DNA of 9,304 bases from NCBI GenBank assembly GCA_041311015.1, contig JBFYKG010000055.1, positions 1-9,304 on the forward strand, read 5' to 3'. The notes below the pieces were generated by a model. That model was not told where the DNA came from, ran no database searches, and was given only the letters and a program-made list of their open reading frames with translations. The number at the start of each line of letters is the position of its first letter. Position 1 is the first letter of the stretch. The position numbers were made by a program, and so were the translations under genes. Shown one piece after another: positions 1 to 6,616 of the stretch. Origin of the DNA: Fluviibacter sp041311015 (GTDB lineage: Bacteria > Pseudomonadota > Gammaproteobacteria > Burkholderiales > Rhodocyclaceae).

Positions 1-33
1 GATCAGTAACGCCCAGGGTTCCAGTGTGAGCAT
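1..33 (-). CDS. lapB: Probable lapB (lipopolysaccharide assembly protein B), first 11 codons only
   Basis: Reading leftward from an ATG at 33-31 gives MLTLEPWALLI, open to the window edge. LapB (YciM) proteins begin with a short N-terminal membrane anchor rich in Trp, Leu and Ile, and lapB normally follows lapA directly, so both the position and the residues fit. In E. coli LapB is an inner-membrane tetratricopeptide/rubredoxin protein that works with FtsH to set LpxC levels and so lipopolysaccharide synthesis. The gap to the lapA stop is 23 nt. I see no good Shine-Dalgarno sequence directly before this ATG, so the start is uncertain. The call rests mainly on gene order; eleven residues cannot identify a family. 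Confidence 0.5.
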   Translation of the reverse strand, partial: MLTLEPWALLI

Positions 34-56
34 GGGATAACTTTCAGAGGATCAAC

Positions 57-356
57 TTAAAGCGTCGGCGTGGCGTGGGCTTCGGATTCGGCCGGCAGCG
101 GGTTGAGCGGCGCACGCTGCTGGACCTCACGGCGCAGCTTGGCCAGTTCACGACGTTTGCGAAGCAGATTGGGCACCAGCATCAGCATGCCCAACAGCAC
201 GCCGATCAGCAACACCCCGAGCAGGAAGAGCACCAGCGGTGCCTCCAGGTAGTAGCCCAGAAACAGATTGATGACGACCGGCTCGGTATTTTCGATGGCA
301 AACGCCAGAAAAAGGACAAATACGGCAATGCGAAACAACCAGATAATGGCACGCAT
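57..356 (-). CDS. lapA: LapA-domain (DUF1049/YciS-like) inner-membrane protein
   Basis: This small membrane protein of 99 residues matches the usual LapA/YciS length of about 100. Two hydrophobic segments are visible, at roughly residues 4-22 and 38-61, joined by a short loop containing the family-typical IENTEPV stretch. A basic, probably coiled-coil segment follows (about 65-83, RKRRELAKLRREVQQR), then a Pro/Ala-rich tail. In E. coli LapA acts with LapB in lipopolysaccharide assembly; its exact role is poorly known. The start is supported by AGGAG (complement of 363-367), 6 nt before the ATG. A strong terminator lies just upstream, so expression must come from readthrough or from a promoter squeezed around the hairpin. 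The ihfB-lapA-lapB order is common in proteobacteria. Confidence 0.87.
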   Translation of the reverse strand: MRAIIWLFRIAVFVLFLAFAIENTEPVVINLFLGYYLEAPLVLFLLGVLLIGVLLGMLMLVPNLLRKRRELAKLRREVQQRAPLNPLPAESEAHATPTL

Positions 357-386
357 GGTGAGCTCCTGATCCCGGATTCCGATCGT

Positions 387-418
387 AAAAAAAGCGCTGG
401 CGGAAACCAGCGCTTTTT
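387..418 (-). terminator. Intrinsic terminator after ihfB, possibly bidirectional
   Basis: GCGCTGG (394-400) and CCAGCGC (407-413) form a perfect 7-bp GC-rich stem around a 6-nt loop. A-runs on the left and T-runs on the right extend the pairing to 389-418. On the minus strand the stem is followed by seven U residues (complement of 387-393), the classic Rho-independent layout. It sits 23 nt past the ihfB stop, so it should end the rpsA-ihfB transcript. The plus-strand reading also ends in five T residues, so it could stop antisense transcription too. Confidence 0.9.
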
Positions 419-440
419 AGTTTACAGCAAATGACTACTC

Positions 441-809
441 TCAGAGCGCGTTGCCCGGCCCCTGTGCCGCTACGGCGAACACCGGCGACTCCGACGAATC
501 GCCCGACGTGATGGGCACGCCGGATAGATCCGCTTCATCGACCCGCTCGCGCAGCTCTTTGCCCGCCTTGAAGTGGGGGACCCACTTCTCGGGGACATCG
601 ACACGCTCACCCGAACGGGGGTTGCGACCAACGCGCGGCGGACGGTGGTTCAGCGAAAAGCTGCCAAAGCCACGAATCTCGATACGATCGCCATTGGCGA
701 GCGCTTCGGTCATCGCGTCCAGAATCACCTTAACGGCGAGTTCGGCATCTTTCGCGACCAGCTGGGGAAAACGTTCCGCCAGCCGTGCGATGAGTTCTGA
801 TTTGGTCAT
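441..809 (-). CDS. ihfB: Integration host factor subunit beta, with C-terminal extension
   Basis: This is the beta subunit of IHF, the heterodimeric nucleoid protein that bends DNA sharply and assists transcription, recombination and replication initiation. The DNABII fold is clear: N-terminal helices (MTKSELIARL onward), RIEIRGFGSF at 42-51, the DNA-binding arm PPRVGRNPRSG at 57-67 with the intercalating Pro64, and VPHFKAGKELRERV at 77-90. Glu44, Arg46 and Pro64 fall at the same numbers as in E. coli IHF-beta. The usual protein is about 94-105 residues; this one has 122, with a low-complexity, slightly acidic tail (about 91-122) of unknown function. The ATG is 6 nt after the rpsA stop. The only Shine-Dalgarno candidate, AGGG (complement of 820-823), lies 10 nt upstream inside the rpsA end, so translation is probably coupled to rpsA. 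The partner IhfA is not in this window. Confidence 0.96.
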   Translation of the reverse strand: MTKSELIARLAERFPQLVAKDAELAVKVILDAMTEALANGDRIEIRGFGSFSLNHRPPRVGRNPRSGERVDVPEKWVPHFKAGKELRERVDEADLSGVPITSGDSSESPVFAVAAQGPGNAL

Positions 810-815
810 CGGGGA

Positions 816-2513
816 TTAGCCCTGCTGGTTCATCTTGGCCTTCAACAGCGCGCCCAGATTGGTCGTGCCGGTGGCGGCGCCAGCGCTGTCAGCAGCCAGC
901 TTCTGCATGGCTTCGTGCTGTTCCGCCTGGTCCTTGGCCTTGATCGACAGATTGATCGAACGGGTCTTGCGGTCCACGTTGGTGATCATCGTTTCGAGCT
1001 CTTCGCCCACCTTGACGTGCTGGCTCAGATCTTCGATACGGTCACGCGAGAACTCGGAAGCGCGCAGGTAACCTTCGATGTCGTCAGCCAGTTGAATCAC
1101 GGCGCCACGAGCGTCAACGCTCTTGACGGTACCGTTCACCAGGCTGTTCTTGTCGTGCATGGCAACGAACGAGGTGAACGGGTCTCCATCCATCTGCTTC
1201 ATGCCCAGGGAGATGCGCTCCTTGTCGATGTCGATGGCCAGGACAATGGCTTCGACTTCGTCGCCCTTCTTGAAGTTGCGGATGGCTTCTTCGCCAGCGA
1301 CGTTCCACGACAGATCCGACAGGTGAACCAGACCATCGATACCACCGTCCAGGCCGATAAAGATGCCGAAGTCGGTGATCGACTTGATGGCGCCCTTGAT
1401 CTTGTCACCCTTCTTGAAGTTCAGGCCGAAATCCTGCCACGGGTTCGACTGGCACTGCTTCATGCCCAGCGAAATACGGCGGCGGTCTTCGTCGATCTCG
1501 AGGATCATGACTTCGACTTCGTCACCCAGCTGAACCACCTTTGACGGATGGATGTTCTTGTTGGTCCAGTCCATTTCAGATACGTGAACCAGACCTTCGA
1601 TGCCCTGCTCGATTTCAACGAAAGCACCGTAGTCGGTCAGATTGGTGACCTTACCGAACAGACGGGTCTGAGCCGGGTAGCGGCGCGAGATACCAACCCA
1701 CGGGTCGTCGCCCAGTTGCTTCAGGCCCAGCGAGACGCGGTTCTTTTCGGTATCGAACTTGAGGACCTTGGCAGTGACTTCGTCGCCCACGGCCAGTACT
1801 TCGGACGGGTGACGGACACGGCGCCAGGCCAGGTCGGTAATGTGCAGCAGACCATCGATGCCGCCGAGATCGACGAAAGCACCGTAGTCGGTGATGTTCT
1901 TGACCACGCCCTTGATGATGGCACCCTCTTGCAGGGTCTCCAGCAACTTCTGGCGATCTTCGCCCATGTTCTCTTCGAGGACGGCACGGCGCGACAGCAC
2001 CACGTTATTACGCTTGCGATCGAGCTTGATGACCTTGAACTCCATGGTCTTGCCTTCGAACGGCGTGGTGTCCTTGACCGGGCGGGTATCAACCAGCGAA
2101 CCCGGCAGGAAGGCGCGAACGCTGTTAACCATCACAGTCAGACCACCCTTCACCTTACCGGTGATAGCGCCGGTGACCAGCGAGCCGTCGTTCAGTGCGG
2201 CTTCCAGGGCATTCCAGGCGGCAATACGCTTCGCGCGGTCGCGCGACAGGCGGGTTTCGCCGAAACCATCTTCGAGCGATTCAATGGCAACTTGCACGAA
2301 ATCGCCAACGGCAACTTCGAGTTCGCCCTGATCGTTCAGGAATTCGTGTACGGGGACATAGCTTTCGGACTTGAGTCCGGCGTTGACGACCACAAAGTTC
2401 TGGTCAACGCGCACCACCTCGGCGGTGATGACTTCACCTTGGCGCATATCCTGGCGGGCAAGGCTTTCTTCAAATAGAGCGGCAAAACTTTCGAACGTTT
2501 CAGCTTGAGACAT
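816..2513 (-). CDS. rpsA: 30S ribosomal protein S1
   Basis: S1 binds single-stranded, often U-rich, mRNA on the 30S subunit and helps unfold and load messages with weak Shine-Dalgarno sequences. The 565 residues carry six S1 (OB-fold) repeats at about 26-92, 110-177, 197-266, 284-353, 370-440 and 457-526. Repeats 3-5 contain the characteristic ITDYGAFVDL, LTDYGAFVEI and ITDFGIFIGL stretches followed by G(L)(L/V)H. The C terminus TNLGALLKAKM is typical. I chose the ATG at 2513, giving MSQAETFESF, because it aligns with S1 proteins that begin just before FE(S/N)FA. An in-frame ATG at 2549 would add 12 non-conserved residues and has no ribosome site. The chosen start has only a distant AGGA (complement of 2526-2529, 12 nt away); weak initiation sites are normal for rpsA. 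The gene is probably read from both the upstream operon and a local promoter. Confidence 0.97.
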   Translation of the reverse strand: MSQAETFESFAALFEESLARQDMRQGEVITAEVVRVDQNFVVVNAGLKSESYVPVHEFLNDQGELEVAVGDFVQVAIESLEDGFGETRLSRDRAKRIAAWNALEAALNDGSLVTGAITGKVKGGLTVMVNSVRAFLPGSLVDTRPVKDTTPFEGKTMEFKVIKLDRKRNNVVLSRRAVLEENMGEDRQKLLETLQEGAIIKGVVKNITDYGAFVDLGGIDGLLHITDLAWRRVRHPSEVLAVGDEVTAKVLKFDTEKNRVSLGLKQLGDDPWVGISRRYPAQTRLFGKVTNLTDYGAFVEIEQGIEGLVHVSEMDWTNKNIHPSKVVQLGDEVEVMILEIDEDRRRISLGMKQCQSNPWQDFGLNFKKGDKIKGAIKSITDFGIFIGLDGGIDGLVHLSDLSWNVAGEEAIRNFKKGDEVEAIVLAIDIDKERISLGMKQMDGDPFTSFVAMHDKNSLVNGTVKSVDARGAVIQLADDIEGYLRASEFSRDRIEDLSQHVKVGEELETMITNVDRKTRSINLSIKAKDQAEQHEAMQKLAADSAGAATGTTNLGALLKAKMNQQG

Positions 2514-2647
2514 GAGAGAGTGGTTTCCTGAAAAGCACTGTGCTGACATTCAGCAGCAGGGCCACCGGTGGGTAAGTTAAAAAAGACAAAAAGCCTATCC
2601 TTGCGACCGATCATTCGGCCACCCGGACCCGCCCGTTGTCGTTGGGG
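2514..2647 (-). promoter_or_regulatory. rpsA leader: structured, U-rich untranslated region
   Basis: This 134-nt stretch between the cmk stop and the rpsA start is the longest gene-free interval in the window. On the minus strand it holds two U-runs (complement of 2588-2592 and 2579-2584), a perfect 10-bp palindrome CCACCGGTGG (2562-2571), a small hairpin TGCTG-loop-CAGCA (2541-2555), and an AGGA near the start codon. E. coli S1 represses its own translation through a structured rpsA leader, and S1 prefers U-rich RNA, so an autoregulatory role is a reasonable inference. I could not find a convincing -35/-10 pair with normal spacing, although a local rpsA promoter is expected by analogy with E. 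coli. Confidence 0.45.
2578..2622 (-). terminator. Weak candidate terminator or attenuator between cmk and rpsA
   Basis: On the minus strand GTGGCCGA and TCGGTCGC (plus positions 2615-2622 and 2603-2610) can pair as an 8-bp stem with two G-U wobbles around a 4-nt loop (2611-2614). The U-runs begin about 10 nt after the stem, further than in a standard intrinsic terminator, so full termination is doubtful. It may partly limit readthrough from the aromatic genes into rpsA, or simply be leader structure. Confidence 0.25.
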
Positions 2648-4624
2648 TTACGACGCCCTGTTGCCGGACCAATCGAGCACCTGAGCCACCGCTTGTTCGA
2701 TGGACAGTGCCGACGTTTCCAGAAGCCGGGCATCGGCTTCTTGCCGGAGTGGTGCCACGGGTCGCGCCGCATCGCGGGCATCCCGATCCTCCAGATCCTG
2801 CAGAATCTCGTGCAGTTTAGCGGAAAAACCTTTGTCGATCAACTGCTTGTAACGTCGCTCGGCGCGAATCGCCGCGCTCGCTGTCAGAAACACCTTGGTG
2901 GTGGCGTCGGGAAAGACCACCGAGCCCATATCACGCCCATCGGCCACCAGGCCGGGGGCCTGGCGGAAGGCCCGCTGGCGCAGCAGCAGCGCCTCGCGGA
3001 CCGCCGGCAGCGCACCCACCGTGGAGGCGCCAATGCCCATCTCCTCGGTCCGAAACTGATCATCCACCGCTTCGTCATTGAGAAAGGTCCGGCCACCAGC
3101 AAACCGTACCGGCAACTGGGCGGCGATGCGGGCAACCGCGGCCTCATCCTGCCAATCGACCCCCGCTTTACGGGCAGCCAGCGCAGTCAGGCGGTATAGC
3201 GCGCCCGAATCCAGATAATGCCAACCCAGGGCATCGGCCACCCGTTGCGACACGGTGCCCTTGCCCGAGGCCGAGGGGCCATCGATAGTAATCACCGGCA
3301 CCGGCTGCGTGACCTCGGCAAAACGCTCGAAATAATCGGGGAAGGTTTTGGCGGTACAGCCCGGATCCAGAATCCTTAGCGGTGTTGCCCGTGTCATCAG
3401 CGAAAAACACATCGCGATACGATGATCGTCGTAGGTCTCGATCTCGGCGCAATGGAATGCATCCAGCCTGGCCGGCGGGTGGACGGTCAGTGTATCGGCG
3501 GTGGTTTCCACCGTGCCGCCAAGTTTGCGCAGCTCGCTGGCCATTGCCTCAATACGATCGGTCTCCTTAACGCGCCAGCTGGCAATACCCGTGAGCCTCG
3601 TTGGGCCTTGGGCAAACGCTGCCACGGGCACCAGCGTCATCGCCGCATCGGGAATCGCAATACAGTCCTGATCGATCCCGTTCAGCACACCATCGGCTGG
3701 CGCGGCGGCTTCGATCCAGTTGGGGCCCATGGTGATACGGGCGCCCATCGCGGCCAGCGCATCAGCAAAACGGATATCGCCCTGCACCGAATCAGCGCCA
3801 ACGCCTTCCACCCGGACCGGGCCACCGGCAATCGCACCCAGCGCGAGGAAGTAGGACGCAGACGATGCATCGCCCTCGACATACACCAGGCCCGGGGAGC
3901 AATAACGCGCTCCGGCAGGCACCGTAAACTTTTGCCAGCCGTCCCGCTGCACGTCCACACCAAAACGGCGCATGGTGGCCAGCGTAATCTCGATATAGGG
4001 TTTGGAGATCAATTCGCCCACTACCTCGACAGTAACCGACCGGTTAAGCAGCGGCAGGGCCATGAGGAGACCAGTCAGGAACTGGCTCGATACATTGCCT
4101 TTAACAGGCACGGTGAGGGGACTGTTATCGCCCTTGTCTGCCTGTGCCAGCGTGCCCGGCTTAATCTGCAGCGGCGGATAACCCGCATTGCCCAGGTAGG
4201 TGATATCGGCACCAAGGTGACGGAGCCCATCCACCAGATCGCCAATTGGACGCTCGTGCATGCGCGCTACGCCCGACAGCTGGTATGAGCCACCGGCCAG
4301 CGCCAGCGCCGCCGTCAGCGGTCGAAACGCCGTACCGGCATTGCCCAGAAAAAGATCTGCCGATTTCACCGGGATGTTGCCACCACACCCGGCAACCTTG
4401 ATGGCGCCCTCGCCTGCGGGCGTTACTTTGATTCCCAGCAGCTTCAGCGCATCGAGCATGCGGTCGGTGTCGTCCGATTTGAGCAGGTCGCGGACTTCAG
4501 TCTCGCCCTCGGCCAAGGCGGCCAGTAACAGAATACGGTTGGACAGGCTCTTGGAACCGGGCAGGCGCACCGTGCCACGGGCCGACACCATGGCCGGCAG
4601 ATCGATAAAAGGCAAATGACTCAT
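2648..4624 (-). CDS. aroA-cmk: Fused EPSP synthase (AroA) - cytidylate kinase (Cmk)
   Basis: One 658-residue frame carries two complete enzymes. Residues 1-439 are 5-enolpyruvylshikimate-3-phosphate synthase, the sixth shikimate-pathway step (shikimate-3-phosphate plus PEP). Visible motifs are LPGSKS (21-26), NAGTAFRP (95-102), EGDASSASYF (250-259), PDAAMT with catalytic-type Asp326, RVKETDR (351-357), YDDHR (398-402) and CTAKTFPDYF (423-432). The Gly97/Pro102 pattern is that of ordinary class I enzymes. Residues about 442-656 are cytidylate kinase, which phosphorylates CMP/dCMP: P-loop GPSASGKGT (449-457), YLDSGALYR (470-478), ADGRDMG (561-567) and lid/CMP-site residues around 612-626. The join near residue 440 (about 3305) has no linker and no stop. 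The ATG is 17 nt from the tyrA stop, with only a weak GAG as ribosome site. A GTG at 3301 might also start free Cmk. Domain identities are certain; that the product stays fused is inference. Confidence 0.95.
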   Translation of the reverse strand: MSHLPFIDLPAMVSARGTVRLPGSKSLSNRILLLAALAEGETEVRDLLKSDDTDRMLDALKLLGIKVTPAGEGAIKVAGCGGNIPVKSADLFLGNAGTAFRPLTAALALAGGSYQLSGVARMHERPIGDLVDGLRHLGADITYLGNAGYPPLQIKPGTLAQADKGDNSPLTVPVKGNVSSQFLTGLLMALPLLNRSVTVEVVGELISKPYIEITLATMRRFGVDVQRDGWQKFTVPAGARYCSPGLVYVEGDASSASYFLALGAIAGGPVRVEGVGADSVQGDIRFADALAAMGARITMGPNWIEAAAPADGVLNGIDQDCIAIPDAAMTLVPVAAFAQGPTRLTGIASWRVKETDRIEAMASELRKLGGTVETTADTLTVHPPARLDAFHCAEIETYDDHRIAMCFSLMTRATPLRILDPGCTAKTFPDYFERFAEVTQPVPVITIDGPSASGKGTVSQRVADALGWHYLDSGALYRLTALAARKAGVDWQDEAAVARIAAQLPVRFAGGRTFLNDEAVDDQFRTEEMGIGASTVGALPAVREALLLRQRAFRQAPGLVADGRDMGSVVFPDATTKVFLTASAAIRAERRYKQLIDKGFSAKLHEILQDLEDRDARDAARPVAPLRQEADARLLETSALSIEQAVAQVLDWSGNRAS

Positions 4625-4641
4625 CAGACTCGATTCAGAAT

Positions 4642-5502
4642 TCAGTGCGACCAGCTTTGTCGCTTGTCACGCGCGTTGGCGTAAATCTCCGTCAGGGCAT
4701 CGCCATCACTATTGACCAGGGCCTGGCGCAAGCGCATCAGGGCGGCATTGTAACGATCCAGTTCGGCCAACAACGCCGTGCGGTTAGCCAGCGAAATATC
4801 CCGCCACATTTCCGGGCTACTGCCGGCAATGCGCGTGAAGTCTCGAAAGCCTGCGGCGGCATATTCAAAGAGCTGATCGGCATTGCCACGCCGGGCAAAC
4901 TCGTCGACCAGCGCATATGCCAGCAGGTGCGGCAGATGACTCACAGCAGCAAAGACGCGATCATGCGTCTCGGCGTCGAGAATGCGTACATCAGCACCGC
5001 ATAGTTCCCAGGCGCGCTTGACCTTGTCGATATCTCCGACCGAGTTTTCCAGCAGCGGGGTCAGCACGACCTTGCGTCCCTGATAGAGATCCGCTCGCGA
5101 GGCCTCGGCGCCGCTCATCTCCGCGCCGGCGATCGGATGACCCGGCACAAACTGCCCGATGCGGTTACCGAAGGCTACCCGAGCCGCCTCAACCACATCG
5201 GCCTTAGTGCTACCGGCATCGGTAACGATCGTATGATCATTGAGATAGGGTGCAATCCGTTGAAAGATTTCCGGCATCTGACCGACCGGGGTGGCCACCA
5301 GAATCAGATCGGCCTCGCGCACATCGGCGCCGGGGTTGATTCCGACTTCGTCAATGATGCCGAGGTCATAGGCCACTTTCAGGCTCTTGGGCGTACGGCC
5401 GAAACCCACGATCTCATCGGCCGCCTTGGCGGCTTTCAGGGCACGGGCAAAAGATGCCCCAATGAGTCCGACCCCGAAAATTAATACTTTGTTGAAATGC
5501 AT
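4642..5502 (-). CDS. tyrA: Prephenate/arogenate dehydrogenase (TyrA), monofunctional
   Basis: This enzyme oxidatively decarboxylates prephenate (or arogenate) in tyrosine synthesis. The 286 residues cover the catalytic core only: Rossmann motif FGVGLIGAS (9-17), TDAGSTK (94-100), GHPIAGAEMSG with catalytic-type His122 (121-131), SHLPH (188-192) and GFRDFTRIAGSSPEMW (218-233). There is no chorismate mutase domain, as in enteric TyrA, and no C-terminal ACT domain; chorismate mutase is supplied by the neighbouring PheA. After the second beta strand the sequence is GFGRTPKS, with Arg36 where strict NAD enzymes usually have Asp, which hints at NADP use. The start is 10 nt beyond the hisC stop; a GAGA overlapping that stop is the likely ribosome site. 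In pseudomonads this gene is fused to aroA; here a TGA and 17 nt separate them. Prephenate versus arogenate preference cannot be read from the sequence. Confidence 0.94.
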   Translation of the reverse strand: MHFNKVLIFGVGLIGASFARALKAAKAADEIVGFGRTPKSLKVAYDLGIIDEVGINPGADVREADLILVATPVGQMPEIFQRIAPYLNDHTIVTDAGSTKADVVEAARVAFGNRIGQFVPGHPIAGAEMSGAEASRADLYQGRKVVLTPLLENSVGDIDKVKRAWELCGADVRILDAETHDRVFAAVSHLPHLLAYALVDEFARRGNADQLFEYAAAGFRDFTRIAGSSPEMWRDISLANRTALLAELDRYNAALMRLRQALVNSDGDALTEIYANARDKRQSWSH

Positions 5503-5512
5503 CGCCGTAATC

Positions 5513-6604
5513 TCAGACTAGCGCTGTTTTGAGTGCCGTCAGGAAGCGGGTGTTCTCCGCTTCGGTGCCGATCGTCACGCGCAGCCAGTCGTGCATGGCA
5601 TAACCGGCCAGCGGACGGATGATGACGCCCTGCTTCAGCAGCTTCTGATTCACAGCGGCCGCATCCGCCACATGGAAAGTGACGAAGTTGGCATGGGATG
5701 GCAGATGTTTGAGCCCAAGCGCATCAAGCCCAGCAACGATCTGTTGCATGCCGGCGGCGTTAAGGCGGTAACTCAGGTCCAGAAACTCGGCATCTTCCAG
5801 CGCGGCAATCGCACCGGCCAATGCCAGGTTATTGCAGTTGAATGGCTGACGGACGCGGTTCATCAGATCCGCCACGGCGGGGCTGCACAGCGCAAAGCCG
5901 ATCCGCAAACCGGCCATGCCGTAGATCTTGGAGAAAGTGCGCGTAATCACCAGATTATCGAACTCGGCGAGCCAGGCCGTCGTGTCAACACGGTGTTCCG
6001 GCGCCAGATATTCGTTGTAAGCCTCATCCAGAACGACAATGATGTCGCGGGGCAGGCTGCCAATGAATGTCTTCAATTCGTCGTAGGGTAAAAAAGTGCC
6101 CGTCGGATTATTCGGATTGGCAATCCAGATCAGACGGGTGTCGGCACGAACGGCGGCACGCATGGCCGGCAGATCATGCGCGTAGTCTTTGGCGGGTGCC
6201 GCAATACATTCACCACCTACACCCATGGTGGCCAGCGGATACACCGCAAAAGCGTGTGCCGAAAAAACGGCTGAACGACCCGGCGCCAGAAACACCTGAG
6301 CGATCAGCTCCAGCACATCGTTGGAACCATTGCCCAATACAATCTGGTTGGCATTAACACCCGCATGTTTGGCCAGTGCTGCTTTAAGCTCAAAGTCATC
6401 CGGATACCTTGCCAGACCATCAATGGCCGCCTGAACGGCTGCCCGCGCCTTCGGACTCATCCCCAACGGGTTTTCATTCGAGGCGAGCTTGATGATCGAA
6501 TCCACCGGCAACCCGAGCTCGCGCGCCACCTCGGTGATCGGCTTGCCCGGCTGGTAGGGCGCAATCTGTTTGATGTTCGCCAGTGCGTGATCGAGCAGAC
6601 TCAT
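5513..6604 (-). CDS. hisC: Histidinol-phosphate / aromatic aminotransferase
   Basis: This is a class I/II, fold-type I PLP aminotransferase of 363 residues, normal for HisC. Visible motifs are ASNENPLG (41-48), RYPDD (67-71), GNGSND (91-96), NPNNPTG (163-169), DEAYNEY (193-199) with PLP-contacting Asp193 and Tyr196, TFSKIYGMAGLRIGF with PLP lysine Lys226 and Arg234, and LRVTIGT (341-347) with the substrate-carboxylate Arg342. HisC transaminates imidazole-acetol phosphate in histidine synthesis. The copy in this operon position (called hisHb in pseudomonads) is thought also to transaminate phenylpyruvate and 4-hydroxyphenylpyruvate or prephenate, which fits its place between pheA and tyrA. The ATG is 12 nt past the pheA stop, and a GAGG overlapping that stop, 10 nt upstream, is the ribosome site. 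Whether a second hisC exists in a histidine operon is outside the window. Confidence 0.94.
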   Translation of the reverse strand: MSLLDHALANIKQIAPYQPGKPITEVARELGLPVDSIIKLASNENPLGMSPKARAAVQAAIDGLARYPDDFELKAALAKHAGVNANQIVLGNGSNDVLELIAQVFLAPGRSAVFSAHAFAVYPLATMGVGGECIAAPAKDYAHDLPAMRAAVRADTRLIWIANPNNPTGTFLPYDELKTFIGSLPRDIIVVLDEAYNEYLAPEHRVDTTAWLAEFDNLVITRTFSKIYGMAGLRIGFALCSPAVADLMNRVRQPFNCNNLALAGAIAALEDAEFLDLSYRLNAAGMQQIVAGLDALGLKHLPSHANFVTFHVADAAAVNQKLLKQGVIIRPLAGYAMHDWLRVTIGTEAENTRFLTALKTALV

Positions 6605-6616
6605 CAGGGTATGGCC

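Noticed and set aside
1548..2477. A 309-codon open frame on the plus strand opposite rpsA
   Set aside because: It is the exact antisense of a highly conserved S1 gene. Long antisense frames arise from codon bias, the residues resemble no family I know, and there is no ribosome site or operon context.
2534..2544. AGCACTGTGCT palindrome in the rpsA leader as an operator
   Set aside because: It is a 5-bp inverted repeat with a 1-nt centre, too short to call without a known regulator or a promoter beside it, and it cannot form an RNA hairpin.
2514..2549. An upstream in-frame ATG (2549) as the rpsA start
   Set aside because: It would add 12 residues (MSAQCFSGNHSL) not seen in S1 proteins, lacks a Shine-Dalgarno sequence, and lies in the structured leader.
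2838..2850. IHF-consensus-like site (ATCAA, 4 nt, TTG) within cmk
   Set aside because: It misses the first consensus base, is inside coding sequence, and such degenerate matches are expected by chance in 9 kb.
3422..4288. A 288-codon plus-strand open frame opposite aroA
   Set aside because: It is fully antisense to clear EPSP synthase coding sequence, with His/Arg/Gln-rich composition typical of shadow frames and no recognisable domain.
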